Shown here: positions 1 to 8,997 of the stretch, one piece after another
Layout: each line of letters opens with the position of its first letter
Numbering within the stretch: position 1 is the stretch's first letter
From: Candidatus Binataceae bacterium
GTDB taxonomy: Bacteria > Desulfobacterota > Binatia > Binatales > Binataceae
DNA: 64,000 bases
Assembly (NCBI GenBank): GCA_035508495.1
Contig: DATJMX010000057.1
Location: 1 to 64,000 of the forward strand
Direction: 5' to 3'
Translations under genes and position numbers: made by a program
Notes under the pieces: generated by a model
Databases searched by the model: none
What the model was told of the DNA's origin: nothing
The model's input: the letters and a program-made list of their open reading frames with translations, nothing else

Positions 1-140
1 TGCTTCGTACTTTCGGGAGTGTTATCACCAATTCTTTGGTCATGGTTCGGTAAACGCGCGATCGTTGGAGACGTCACCGTCTCCGGAAAAGCTCAATACG
101 AGCTGGAACCGGTGGCCAACGGCTGAGTGTTCACACTCGC

Positions 141-1787
141 ATGTCGGTTCAAAACAGGAAGGCTTCCTCAATACCCCTCGCGATGAATGACAATCCTTAT
201 CGCGCCGCAGATGAGTGTGGGCATGTGCTACGCCTGCCTGCGGCCTCACAGGCAGTAGCAGGTACGGAAGGATTGCTGCTCGAGATCGCAAATCTGCTGG
301 CGATGAAACTCAACCCGGAGTCGTTATTCGAGACGATTGCTGAGGTGCTGGGTCGACTGCTCAAAATCGACCGAGCGAGCCTCGCTATCTACGATCCCAA
401 GCGCGATCGGTTTGAAATTGTTGCATTGGCCCTGCAGCAAGGAAGCCAGATAGGCAAAGGCTGGTTCATCCCACACCGTGGCAGCAGGGTGGGATTGGTT
501 TTCGACTCCGGTCAGGCATCTTGCACGAAGTTGGAGCCGGCGAGTTCATTTTTCGAGGACAAGCCACTGGTTGAAGAAGGGATGCATATTAGTTCGATCA
601 TCCCGCTCATAATCGAGGGCAAGCCGATCGGATGTTTCAATGTAAATCGCAAACACGAGGAGCCATTTGATCGCGATGAAATGGCGCTCCTGGTCAGATT
701 CGCGGATCAAATCGCGATTGCGGTGACGAATTCCCGCAAATTCGACGAAATGAGAATCCAAAAAGAGGAACTAGGTCGGCAAAATGAGTATCTATTGGAA
801 CTGACCAAGGAATCCTCGAAGACCGACCTTCTCCTTCTCTGTCCTTCATTGAGAGCGGTTCGCGACGGATTAATAACTACTGCCAAAGTAGATGCCACCG
901 TATTAATCACCGGCGAAACCGGCACGGGAAAAGGCGTTCTGGCGCGTGCTCTGCACGACTGGAGCGGCCGGCGCGATCGTCCGTTCGTCGTGTGTGATTG
1001 TGCGGCGCTGAGCACCAGTTTGATCGAGACAGAGTTGTTCGGCCATGAAAAGGGAGCTTTCACCGGCGCCAGTTCCCGCCGCATGGGACGCTTTGAACTT
1101 GCACATACTGGCACTCTGCTGCTGGATGAGGTGGCAGAGATGCCGCTTGAGGTCCAGTCCAAGCTTCTGGGGGCGCTGCAGGATCGCCAGATATATCGGG
1201 TAGGCGGAGCGAATCCGGTCAAAATTGATATTCGAGTGATTGCTGCGACCAACCGCGATCTGCAGGCTGAAGTTGCGGCCGGACGATTTCGACAGGATCT
1301 GTATTACAGGCTGAACGTCGTGAGTCTGCACCTGCCTCCGCTGCGCGAGCGAGTGCAGGATGTGCTCGCACTCGCCGACCACCTCATTCAATTCTATGCG
1401 CAAAAATTCGCGCGCAATATCTGCGCGCTAAGTCCCGCGGCTCGCGCAATGATCCAGCGTTATTCCTGGCCCGGCAATATTCGGGAACTCGAGAACGTCA
1501 TTGAGCGGGCCGTGCTTTTGAACATCGGCCCGGTACTCGAGATGGGGAGCGAGTTGGACTCCAATTTGAAATCGAGCAATCCGGAAACCGAAAGTTACTA
1601 TCACGGTTTCCAACCGGGCATGCTCACTCTCGATCAAATGGAACAGCGCTACATCCGCGAGACGCTGGAGGTCACTGGATGGCGGATTTCGGGACGAAAA
1701 GGAGCGGCTGAGATCCTTGGACTGCATCCCAACACACTGCGCAGCAAAATGGAGCGCCTTGGGATCAGGCCTCACAGCGCGACTTGA
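141..1787 (+). CDS. Sigma-54-dependent transcriptional activator with GAF sensor
   Basis: A 548-residue NtrC/FhlA-type activator of sigma-54 RNA polymerase. Residues about 45-200 form a GAF-like sensory domain. The AAA+ domain follows, with Walker A GETGTGKG (258-265), the sigma-54 contact loop GAFTGA (305-310), Walker B LLLDE (about 326-330) and the WPGNIREL motif (443-450). A Fis-type helix-turn-helix fills residues about 500-545. There is no receiver domain, so a small ligand or redox signal is presumably sensed by GAF. The ligand and target promoters cannot be read here. The first ATG at 141 is used although no strong ribosome site precedes it. Confidence 0.9.
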   Translation: MSVQNRKASSIPLAMNDNPYRAADECGHVLRLPAASQAVAGTEGLLLEIANLLAMKLNPESLFETIAEVLGRLLKIDRASLAIYDPKRDRFEIVALALQQGSQIGKGWFIPHRGSRVGLVFDSGQASCTKLEPASSFFEDKPLVEEGMHISSIIPLIIEGKPIGCFNVNRKHEEPFDRDEMALLVRFADQIAIAVTNSRKFDEMRIQKEELGRQNEYLLELTKESSKTDLLLLCPSLRAVRDGLITTAKVDATVLITGETGTGKGVLARALHDWSGRRDRPFVVCDCAALSTSLIETELFGHEKGAFTGASSRRMGRFELAHTGTLLLDEVAEMPLEVQSKLLGALQDRQIYRVGGANPVKIDIRVIAATNRDLQAEVAAGRFRQDLYYRLNVVSLHLPPLRERVQDVLALADHLIQFYAQKFARNICALSPAARAMIQRYSWPGNIRELENVIERAVLLNIGPVLEMGSELDSNLKSSNPETESYYHGFQPGMLTLDQMEQRYIRETLEVTGWRISGRKGAAEILGLHPNTLRSKMERLGIRPHSAT

Positions 1788-1863
1788 TATGCGTCGAATC
1801 AACCTTAATCCCGTTCCAAAACGGGACCGCGTGAGCGTTACCAATCGTCGCGGGAGGATAGCT

Positions 1864-2259
1864 TTGAAAAACGAGACTCGACTATTACTAGGCGCGGCCC
1901 TGATGGTGCTGATCGGAGGCTGCTCCTCCACGACCCCGAATACCGCTGCTCCCGGGTATGCGACCGATTCGGCGGCCGAGCACACAACGCCCAATCTGGA
2001 TTTCGCGGCGAAGTGTCCCGCCGTCCATTACGAGAAGTTGCAGGCTTGGACAGACCTCCAGGTCATGCAGCAGGAAAAAATCAAGGAAGGAGACATCGCT
2101 GCTTGCGAGCAGTGGATAGCCAGGCAGCCGGCTGGATACGTTCCACCCGTGCCGACGGCGCTCGTTCCAGGAGCCACCGCAAATGCACCCTACGAGGGCC
2201 GCGGGAACGCAGGCGCCGGACCGGGGGTCGGACCGCCTCCCGCCCAGGTAGCACCCTAG
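1864..2259 (+). CDS. Putative lipoprotein of unknown function
   Basis: A small exported protein of about 131 residues. I chose a TTG start at 1864 because GGGAGG lies six bases upstream and because it places a lipoprotein signal at the N-terminus: a basic start, a hydrophobic stretch and the lipobox LIGGC. The mature part has a short central region with conserved-looking Cys residues (AAKCPAV, IAACEQW) and a Gly/Pro-rich tail. An upstream ATG in the same frame at 1717 would overlap the sigma-54 activator and bury the signal peptide, so it is unlikely. I do not recognise a family. Confidence 0.6.
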   Translation: MKNETRLLLGAALMVLIGGCSSTTPNTAAPGYATDSAAEHTTPNLDFAAKCPAVHYEKLQAWTDLQVMQQEKIKEGDIAACEQWIARQPAGYVPPVPTALVPGATANAPYEGRGNAGAGPGVGPPPAQVAP

Positions 2260-2271
2260 CTCGAGGTAACC

Positions 2272-2796
2272 GTGGCCTGCAGCTCGAGGCGAATCGGGAT
2301 GAAGTCCGTTTCGCCGGCACCACGAAGAAGTTTGAGGCGTCTACTGACCTGCTTCTGCCTGCTCGCGTTCTGCGCCGGCTGCTCGGCGCAAGCAACGAAG
2401 ACTTCCGGGAACTCCATGTCGACGCCGACGGCATCCGCACGCGATGTAACCGACGCGACCCTGTCCGGCCTGTGGACTGGAACCACCTCGACCGGTGGTC
2501 TCATCGGGATGGCCGGGAAGACTCGCAAAATCAAATTGCTCCTTCGGCTGACGGGCGACGACCTCACCGGTTCCTATCGTTGTTCGGCAGGTAATTCGCT
2601 CTGCCGCAATCTCAACGAAACGGGATCGATCACCGGAACCGCAAACGGAGACGAGGTGAACCTGAATATAACGGTCCTGCCCGACTCATCTAACTGCAGA
2701 TATACGGGCACCTTAAACTACAATGGAAATGGACAATACACCTGCTATCTACAGGGGCAGATCGTCGAACAGGGTAGTTGGCAAGCAACCAGGTGA
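2272..2796 (+). CDS. Putative exported lipoprotein, lipocalin-like size
   Basis: 174 residues from a GTG start at 2272 preceded by GAGGT; an ATG at 2299 is an alternative start. An Arg-rich N-region and a hydrophobic segment end at a weak lipobox (FCAGC), suggesting membrane anchoring. The mature part has Gly/Thr-rich strand-like segments (GLWTGTT, LTGSYRC, TGSITGTA) and four cysteines, resembling small beta-rich envelope proteins. It starts 12 bases after the preceding lipoprotein gene, so the two are probably cotranscribed. No specific function can be assigned. Confidence 0.6.
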   Translation: MACSSRRIGMKSVSPAPRRSLRRLLTCFCLLAFCAGCSAQATKTSGNSMSTPTASARDVTDATLSGLWTGTTSTGGLIGMAGKTRKIKLLLRLTGDDLTGSYRCSAGNSLCRNLNETGSITGTANGDEVNLNITVLPDSSNCRYTGTLNYNGNGQYTCYLQGQIVEQGSWQATR

Positions 2797-2903
2797 CTCT
2801 GCGAACTTGGCGAAAGATCTGTTTCAACGGCAATTAAACGTCGTCGTGTACGAGTATTACGGACCCGTGCTTCCCGAATTTCACTAAACATTGGGAAATG
2901 AGG

Positions 2904-2932
2904 CCGGCATTCAGCGCCAACGCTTATGCCGG
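2904..2932. terminator. Bidirectional hairpin between convergent genes
   Basis: CCGGCAT pairs perfectly with ATGCCGG, and an inner AGCG/CGCT stem closes a CCAA loop, giving a near-continuous hairpin. It sits just past the stop of the YceI gene on the minus strand and about 100 bases past the lipoprotein gene on the plus strand. The T-run is weak on both sides, so function as a terminator is inferred. Confidence 0.5.
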
Positions 2933-2938
2933 GCTCGT

Positions 2939-3553
2939 TTACTGCTTAAAGACGACGGGCGGGCCGCTCACGCGCTTTGCCTTGAGCGCGACGCTAACCT
3001 CGACACGGTTGGCGATTCTGATGAAGGGGATCCCGCTGTTCATCCCATAGTCTTTGCGGTCGAAGGCCATCGTCCCGGTGATCTCGCCGGACCCTGTACC
3101 TCTGCCGGAAACCTCGAGCGTCAACTTTTCGGCTCTGGTGACTCCACGTATCGTGAAATTGCCATCAACTTCAAAAGTGTTGGGGCCGGTCTGTACGAGT
3201 CTGGTTGATTTAAACGTAATCAACGGATTCTGCACGACGTCGAAAAAGTCGGAGCCCTTCAACTTGCTATTCTTGAATCCGCTTCCGGTATCCACGCTGG
3301 CAGCCTGAATTTCGACGTCCAGAAGCCCTGTAGTCACGTCGGGCGATGTAAATGCGAGGGTGGCGTTCCACTGATCGAACGTGCCCCTGATTTCCACCGA
3401 TGCCTTTACGTGGAACTTAATCGAGCTCTCTGACCGAGAAATCGCGAAGACCGGGACTCCCTGAGCCAAGGCTAATGAAGGGACAAATACAAACGCCAAG
3501 ATCCAAATAACAATGTATCGCACGGCGGCCACTGTCGGCCTTGCCCGCTTCAT
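2939..3553 (-). CDS. YceI family periplasmic protein
   Basis: A 204-residue exported protein of the YceI superfamily, lipocalin-like barrels thought to bind polyisoprenoids or other amphiphiles in the periplasm. A signal peptide ends near SLALAQG. The body has the usual YceI progression: residues SSIKFHVKA, the DVEIQAASVDTG segment, KLKGSDFFDV, PLITFKST, the TIRGVTR motif and a C-terminal FDRKDYGMN. The family typically has about 170-190 mature residues, which fits. I used the ATG at 3553 rather than the TTG six bases upstream. Ligand unknown. Confidence 0.85.
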   Translation of the reverse strand: MKRARPTVAAVRYIVIWILAFVFVPSLALAQGVPVFAISRSESSIKFHVKASVEIRGTFDQWNATLAFTSPDVTTGLLDVEIQAASVDTGSGFKNSKLKGSDFFDVVQNPLITFKSTRLVQTGPNTFEVDGNFTIRGVTRAEKLTLEVSGRGTGSGEITGTMAFDRKDYGMNSGIPFIRIANRVEVSVALKAKRVSGPPVVFKQ

Positions 3554-3665
3554 TGTCAATCGCGATCGCTGCCGGGCGCACCCATGACTTCAGCGGCGCG
3601 GCCTATCGCGGACACTTCGTGGCATCGTGCGATTGAGGCAGCGCCGTGCAAGCCTTGCCCCATTT

Positions 3666-5132
3666 CTATTGCACCATCGACAGCGGGGCGGCGATCTTTT
3701 CCAGGCTCTGGCGCTCGGCCGCGACGCCGTAGAGCACTTCCATCACCGCTGCGCCGAGCATCAGCACGGCTGCGACCAGATAGCCGTAGTAGAGTTCCGT
3801 GCGCGACCCGCTATCGATGAGCCGGCCGAAAAACCATGGCGCGATGATCCCGCCGACTGCGGTGCCGGCCGAGTAAAATATCGCGATCGCGAGCGCGCGC
3901 ATCTCGAGCGGAAACATCTCGCTGACCGTGAGATAAGCTGAGCTCGCCGCGGGCGAGGCGAAGAAGAATATAACCATCCAAAAAACTGATTGTGATGTGC
4001 TTGTCAACGAGCCATGTGCGAACATCCACCCGTTCGCAATGAGCAATACTCCCGAAATCGCGAAGGTACCCGAGATCATCGGGCGGCGCCCGACCGTGTC
4101 GAAGAAGTGTCCGAGCGCGACCGGGCCGAGAAAGTTGCTCAGTGCGAATGGCAACAGGTAGAGACCGGTACGGTCCGCCGGCACCGAGTAGTAGCGGTTC
4201 AGCACCAGCGCATAGGTGAACAGGATCGCGTTGTAAACGAAGGCCTGTGCGATCATCAGGGACAGCCCGAGAATCGAGCGTTCGCGGTATGTGTGAACGA
4301 GCGGCGCAATGATCGCGTCGAGTCCGAATTCCTTGCGCACGTGGATGCGCAGCGGCGGCTCTTCAGGTTCGCCGCGCAGTTGTTGTCCGGTTTCTTCTTT
4401 TACGGTCTTCTCGATCTCGCCGACGATTCTTTCGGCTTCATCATTCTGACCATGAGTTAGCAACCAGCGCGGGCTCTCGGGGATGAACTCGCGCATATAA
4501 AGGATGACGAGGCCGATCACTGCGCCGACGCCGAAACCGAGCCGCCATCCGAGATTCGCCGCCAGGTATTGCGTATCGAGCAGGATTACCGTGGACGCCG
4601 CCCCGGCCGCCGCGCCCAGCCAATAGCTGCCGTTGATCATCAAATCGACGCGGCCGCGAAAGCGCGCGGGGATGAGCTCGTCGATCGCCGAGTTGACGGC
4701 GGCATATTCGCCGCCGATCCCCGCACCCGTGAGAAATCGAAAAAGCGCAAACGTCGCGAGGTTCCACGACAGCGCCGTCAGACCGACGCCCACCAGGTAG
4801 AGACCGAGGCTGAGGAAAAAGAATTTGCGTCGCCCGAAACGATCCGTCAGATGGCCGAATACGAGCGCACCCAGCACGGCGCCGGCCAGGTAGCACGAAC
4901 TGATGAAGCCGATCTGTGCGGCCGTGAAATGCAGAACATCGGGACGCTGCAGCACCGCGCTAATCGCGCCCATCAATGTGATCTCGAGCCCATCGAGCAC
5001 CCAGGTGATGCCAAGCCCGATGATCAGCAGCCAGTGGAACTCGCACCACTTGAGGCGATCGAGCCGGGCCGGGATTCGCGTCTCCAGGATTTCCGGTTGT
5101 GACCCGGGTCGTACCTCGGCGGCTGAACTCAT
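3666..5132 (-). CDS. MFS transporter (sugar/organic acid porter type)
   Basis: A 488-residue inner-membrane protein with about twelve hydrophobic helices and the major facilitator signature DRFGRRK between helices 2 and 3. The motif GAGIGGEYAAVNSAIDE and the repeat-like region DTVGRRP in the second half match the sugar porter / metabolite:H+ symporter branch (aromatic acid, shikimate or sialic-acid-type carriers). A cytoplasmic loop of about 60 residues separates the two halves. Substrate cannot be deduced and the neighbours give no clear hint. Confidence 0.85.
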   Translation of the reverse strand: MSSAAEVRPGSQPEILETRIPARLDRLKWCEFHWLLIIGLGITWVLDGLEITLMGAISAVLQRPDVLHFTAAQIGFISSCYLAGAVLGALVFGHLTDRFGRRKFFFLSLGLYLVGVGLTALSWNLATFALFRFLTGAGIGGEYAAVNSAIDELIPARFRGRVDLMINGSYWLGAAAGAASTVILLDTQYLAANLGWRLGFGVGAVIGLVILYMREFIPESPRWLLTHGQNDEAERIVGEIEKTVKEETGQQLRGEPEEPPLRIHVRKEFGLDAIIAPLVHTYRERSILGLSLMIAQAFVYNAILFTYALVLNRYYSVPADRTGLYLLPFALSNFLGPVALGHFFDTVGRRPMISGTFAISGVLLIANGWMFAHGSLTSTSQSVFWMVIFFFASPAASSAYLTVSEMFPLEMRALAIAIFYSAGTAVGGIIAPWFFGRLIDSGSRTELYYGYLVAAVLMLGAAVMEVLYGVAAERQSLEKIAAPLSMVQ

Positions 5133-5339
5133 GATGCGGCTCCCGCGGATTTTGGCAGCAAGTCCGGTGAAATCAGCAACCCCTGTGCCACGGGCCGATA
5201 GTTGCTGGAGCGCTATTACTTACCAAATTCGCCGGCGCGTCGCGCAAAACATCCGCCCATGTAAATTTTGCGGGTCCGAGCCGTCCTTGGTAAATGTTTC
5301 ATCCACCTGATAGTCAGCAGCTCTCGATTGGAAAAATGT

Positions 5340-6977
5340 ATGGTCGAATCAGGTACGGGTGACAGCCTCGGCGGGAATCATGGATCCCTGGTTGCGCCCG
5401 ATTTGCTGGCTATTGGCATCTGGGCGCTGGTCGCCGGATGGCTCGCGATCGAACGGGTAAATTTCAATGGAGACGGCCTTCGACACATAGCACCGATATT
5501 AGCCGGCTCACATCCATCGCTGGGCGAGGCCCGATGGTTGCTGTTTCCAGCGGTGCTTTTCGCGGCGATTAAGCCCTTGCAGAATATCGGCTTGGTCGAT
5601 TCAGTCGAGCAGGCCGCGCATGTTTTTGTTGCGCTCGACCTCCTCGCGGGGTTGGCTTATCTATTTCTCCTTCGCCGCTGGTTAATAGCAAGATCGATTA
5701 AACCAACAGCCAGGGCGGCGGCATTGTTTTTTGCGAGTATGTGCCGGCCGTTACTGGAGTATCCAAGCAATACGGTAGAGCCAATCATCGCCGCAGCAGT
5801 TGCACTTGCGGGGGTTGTGTATCTTGCGTCGCAACCATCTGAGCGTAAGGAGCGAGCCCTCGCCGTAGCGGCGATTGCGCTTTGCCTTGCAACGCTTATT
5901 TACCAGGGGATGCTATTAGCGATCGCGCTAGTCCCCTGCGCACTCGGCGATCGACTGCGACTTCGCCGGCAATCGATTGCGATTTTCTTTCTGCTTCTCG
6001 CGGCTGCGCCATTAACAATGTTCAGTGCGATCGTGATGTCCGGCCATCCGCCCAGAGCCGCGCTTCACCAGATGCTGACGGGCGAAGCCAATGATCTATA
6101 CAAAGCGGAAATGAAGTCCAGGACGCGGACGGTTTGGCCCTATTTCGCCGCCGTAACGGTGGGACCAGCCGAAAATATAATTCCGATTCCCGACAATCGC
6201 GGCCTCAGTGGCGCGGTCAGGCTAGTCGTTGATCGCGCTGCCACCGGCGAGGGACTCCTCGAGCTGACAGGTATCGTGTTTTCGTTCGCATTGCTTTTGG
6301 TGGGCGCGGGAATCGTTGCACGCAATCGAGATTGGCGAATCGCAGTAGCATTCTGTGGAATTCTCATTCTGCCACTGCTTCGCTCCTTCCAGTATTCTTA
6401 TACAAAATTCTACGTGCTGATGCCGGCGATCGTCGCGCTCGTATTCTCCACGGTGACGCCATTTTTGGTATTAGTGGCCGGCGCTGTTGTGGGAGTTTTC
6501 AATACTGTATATATCGGACGGGATATTATCGCGGAACGGCGCCTTGCCAGCGATATTAACCCGCTCTTCGGGATGGTTGACCCTGATTCTTGCTACCTGA
6601 CAACCTCGTGGTCAGCTCCGACAATGAAATGGCCTGGTTCGACCTGTTCCTTGAACTCGATCCTTTCAAACGACAGCGCGGATCAACCAACGGCGATCGC
6701 GCAGTTCAATCGGCAGGCGTTGATTGGCTCGTTGCGGCGATGTTTTTGCGGTTCGCCATTGGTGCTGACCGACGATCTGATCGCCGCGAACAGTGACTCC
6801 CTCGCGGAGTTTTCATCTATATACGGACTTCCGCGCGGCGCGATGAACGTAATATTGTGGCAGCCGGACCGCGGTACGGTCTTCTTTGATCACGATGACT
6901 TGAGAGTATTCGCATATTCAAAACCAGCCCAGGCAGCTATTTGTGCAAACCTGAAGACACTCGCTCCCGGCCAATAG
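5340..6977 (+). CDS. Polytopic membrane protein, unknown function
   Basis: About 545 residues with ten or more hydrophobic helices, beginning with a membrane segment after PDLLAIGIW. The arrangement of a periplasmic loop after the first helix (VNFNGDGLRH) and a soluble C-terminal region of about 130 residues resembles GT-C-type membrane glycosyltransferases, but I see no decisive motif. Its stop is 13 bases upstream of a GT4 glycosyltransferase, suggesting a joint role in surface glycan or glycolipid assembly. The start is uncertain: an in-frame start at 5268 exists, but the ATG at 5340 better matches the protein's composition. Confidence 0.6.
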   Translation: MVESGTGDSLGGNHGSLVAPDLLAIGIWALVAGWLAIERVNFNGDGLRHIAPILAGSHPSLGEARWLLFPAVLFAAIKPLQNIGLVDSVEQAAHVFVALDLLAGLAYLFLLRRWLIARSIKPTARAAALFFASMCRPLLEYPSNTVEPIIAAAVALAGVVYLASQPSERKERALAVAAIALCLATLIYQGMLLAIALVPCALGDRLRLRRQSIAIFFLLLAAAPLTMFSAIVMSGHPPRAALHQMLTGEANDLYKAEMKSRTRTVWPYFAAVTVGPAENIIPIPDNRGLSGAVRLVVDRAATGEGLLELTGIVFSFALLLVGAGIVARNRDWRIAVAFCGILILPLLRSFQYSYTKFYVLMPAIVALVFSTVTPFLVLVAGAVVGVFNTVYIGRDIIAERRLASDINPLFGMVDPDSCYLTTSWSAPTMKWPGSTCSLNSILSNDSADQPTAIAQFNRQALIGSLRRCFCGSPLVLTDDLIAANSDSLAEFSSIYGLPRGAMNVILWQPDRGTVFFDHDDLRVFAYSKPAQAAICANLKTLAPGQ

Positions 6978-6990
6978 CCAATTCTAATTC

Positions 6991-8124
6991 ATGCGTATCC
7001 TGTTGTTATGCGAAGCTTTCCGGTCGATCGGCGGCGTCCAGGAAGTGGTGGATAACCTGGCTGCAGAGCTGGCAGCGCTCGGCAACGATGTTGCTATTTT
7101 GTCAACGCCGTTCGTCGCTGGAGAGCCGCGTACGATCCGATTCAGCGGCGAGTGCCGATACGTCGGGATTCCGAGTCGGCGCCCGGTGACGCTGCGGCAT
7201 CCGGAGCGCCTCCTGCGGTTGCCGCTTTCTCTCCGGGTGCGCGAACTGTCCAACGCGATCGCCGATTTCAGGCCGACGGTCGTCAGTTCGCATTGCTGGT
7301 CGTGGGATCAATTCCCGGCCGTGGTCGCCGCATGCCAACGCGCTCACCTGCCCTTGGTGCATAGTCTTTTCGATTCGTGGGGCAGCGGCACGATGGGCAC
7401 CGCCGCGCTCAGCGCGCTGCGCGGCGCCGCGGCGCTGACTGCGCTATCGGAAGCAACGCGCCGATTTTTCGAGCCGCTCCTGCCCGAGGCGCGCGATGCA
7501 CGAGTGATCATCGGCGGCGTCGATCCGACCCTCGCCGAGGCCTCCGTGCCGATGCCCCATCCGCATCCCTATATATTTTGCGCCGCCCGCCTCGATATTC
7601 GTCACAAGGCGATCGATTCGCTGATCGAAGCGTTCGCATCGATTGCCAGCGAGCATCGTGAGGTCGATCTGCTGATCAGCGGTGGCGGCCGCGACCGCGA
7701 ATCACTCGAGGCACTCGCGATTTCATCGGGCGTGGCCGATCGCGTTAAGTTCCTCGGCATCGTCCCGCGCGCAGAGTTGTGGAGTCTTTACAAAGGCGCG
7801 ACGATCTACGCGATGCCGAGCCGGATGCCCGAGGGCCTCGGTCTGGTATTTCTCGAAGCGATGGCCGCGGGAATCCCCGTCATCGGAACGCGCAGCGGCG
7901 GAACACCCGAGATCGTCGAGCATGAGCTGACCGGCCTGCTGATCGGCGAAAACAATTCGCCCGCCGAACTCGCGGCCGCGATGATTCGCTTGCTGCGCGA
8001 CCCCGAAATGCGCCGCCAGATGGGCCAGCACGCTCGCGAGCGGGTTGCATCGCGCTACTCATGGCGACAATTTGCGGGTCAGTATCTTGAAGTTTTCGCC
8101 TCATGCAGTAGAGGTGGAGTCTGA
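6991..8124 (+). CDS. Glycosyltransferase family 4
   Basis: A 377-residue GT-B fold retaining glycosyltransferase. The N-terminal half begins MRILLLCEAF with the GGVQEVV loop that binds acceptor. The C-terminal half has the nucleotide-sugar site: FCAARLDIRHKA, the PEGLGLVFLEAMAAG signature (E-x7-E motif) and GGTPEIV. It probably transfers a sugar to a lipid or glycan at the cytoplasmic face of the membrane. The gene follows the membrane protein by 13 bases and is likely in its operon. Donor and acceptor are unknown. Confidence 0.85.
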   Translation: MRILLLCEAFRSIGGVQEVVDNLAAELAALGNDVAILSTPFVAGEPRTIRFSGECRYVGIPSRRPVTLRHPERLLRLPLSLRVRELSNAIADFRPTVVSSHCWSWDQFPAVVAACQRAHLPLVHSLFDSWGSGTMGTAALSALRGAAALTALSEATRRFFEPLLPEARDARVIIGGVDPTLAEASVPMPHPHPYIFCAARLDIRHKAIDSLIEAFASIASEHREVDLLISGGGRDRESLEALAISSGVADRVKFLGIVPRAELWSLYKGATIYAMPSRMPEGLGLVFLEAMAAGIPVIGTRSGGTPEIVEHELTGLLIGENNSPAELAAAMIRLLRDPEMRRQMGQHARERVASRYSWRQFAGQYLEVFASCSRGGV

Positions 8125-8149
8125 AGCTGATCGCGCCAGGAGAATCTCA

Positions 8150-8977
8150 ATGAGCTCTGACAGTATCGATACCGGCACCAACGATCTTCTCGCAAGCCTC
8201 GACAATCATGTCCTGACTCTGACCCTGAATCGGCCCGAGGCACGCAATGCGATGTCGGGTGCGATGACGAGTGCGCTTGCCGAGCAGCTTGCGAAGGCGG
8301 AGCTAGATCCTGCGGTGAAGTGCATCGTCCTGACTGGCGCGGGCAAAGGATTCTGCGCGGGCGGCGACGTCAAAGGGATGGCGGCGCGCGGCGACGGCAC
8401 CGTCGGCGACAATACGATCGACGGCGCGATTCATCGCCAGCGCGTCAACCAGCGTGCGACAGCCGGCAAGCTCTTCAAGATGCCGAAGCCCACAATCGCG
8501 TCGCTGCCGGGCGCAGCAGCCGGTGCTGGCCTTTCGCTCGCGCTCGCGTGCGATCTGCGGATCATGGCGAGCACTGCCGTGCTCACGACTGCGTTCGCGC
8601 GAGTGGGTTTTTCCGGCGACTACGGCGGGACGTACTTCCTGACGCAACTCATCGGCTCGGCGAAAGCGCGCGAGCTGTACTACCTGTCCGATCGCATCAA
8701 CGCTCAGGAGGCATTGCGGCTCGGGCTCGCGAACTTCGTATGCGCGCCCGAAGAGCTCGCGGCCAGGACGCGCGAGATCGCGGGGCGCCTCGCGAGCGGA
8801 CCGACCGTCGCCTATCGCTACATGAAAGAGAACCTCAATCGCGCGATGCACGGCGACGTGGACGATTGTCTCGACCTTGAAGCCACGCATCATGTTCACT
8901 GCGGCCAGACCGAGGACCATCGCGAAGCCGCCAAGGCGTTCGTCGAAAAACGCGAACCGGTCTTCAAGGGCCGCTAA
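8150..8977 (+). CDS. Enoyl-CoA hydratase/isomerase (crotonase family)
   Basis: 275 residues of the crotonase superfamily, which stabilises a thioester enolate. The oxyanion-hole segments are visible: GKGFCAGGD and PGAAAGAGLSLALACDLRI. At the second catalytic position the sequence reads GFSGDYGGTYF, so an Asp/Gly pattern like PaaG-type isomerases replaces the classic hydratase Glu; isomerase or atypical hydratase chemistry is possible. The start at 8150 has a CAGGAGA ribosome site; a longer in-frame start at 8045 would overlap the glycosyltransferase. The MaoC-like gene 20 bases downstream suggests joint acyl-CoA degradation. Confidence 0.85.
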   Translation: MSSDSIDTGTNDLLASLDNHVLTLTLNRPEARNAMSGAMTSALAEQLAKAELDPAVKCIVLTGAGKGFCAGGDVKGMAARGDGTVGDNTIDGAIHRQRVNQRATAGKLFKMPKPTIASLPGAAAGAGLSLALACDLRIMASTAVLTTAFARVGFSGDYGGTYFLTQLIGSAKARELYYLSDRINAQEALRLGLANFVCAPEELAARTREIAGRLASGPTVAYRYMKENLNRAMHGDVDDCLDLEATHHVHCGQTEDHREAAKAFVEKREPVFKGR

Positions 8978-8997
8978 CAACTTGTGATGGTGTGCCG

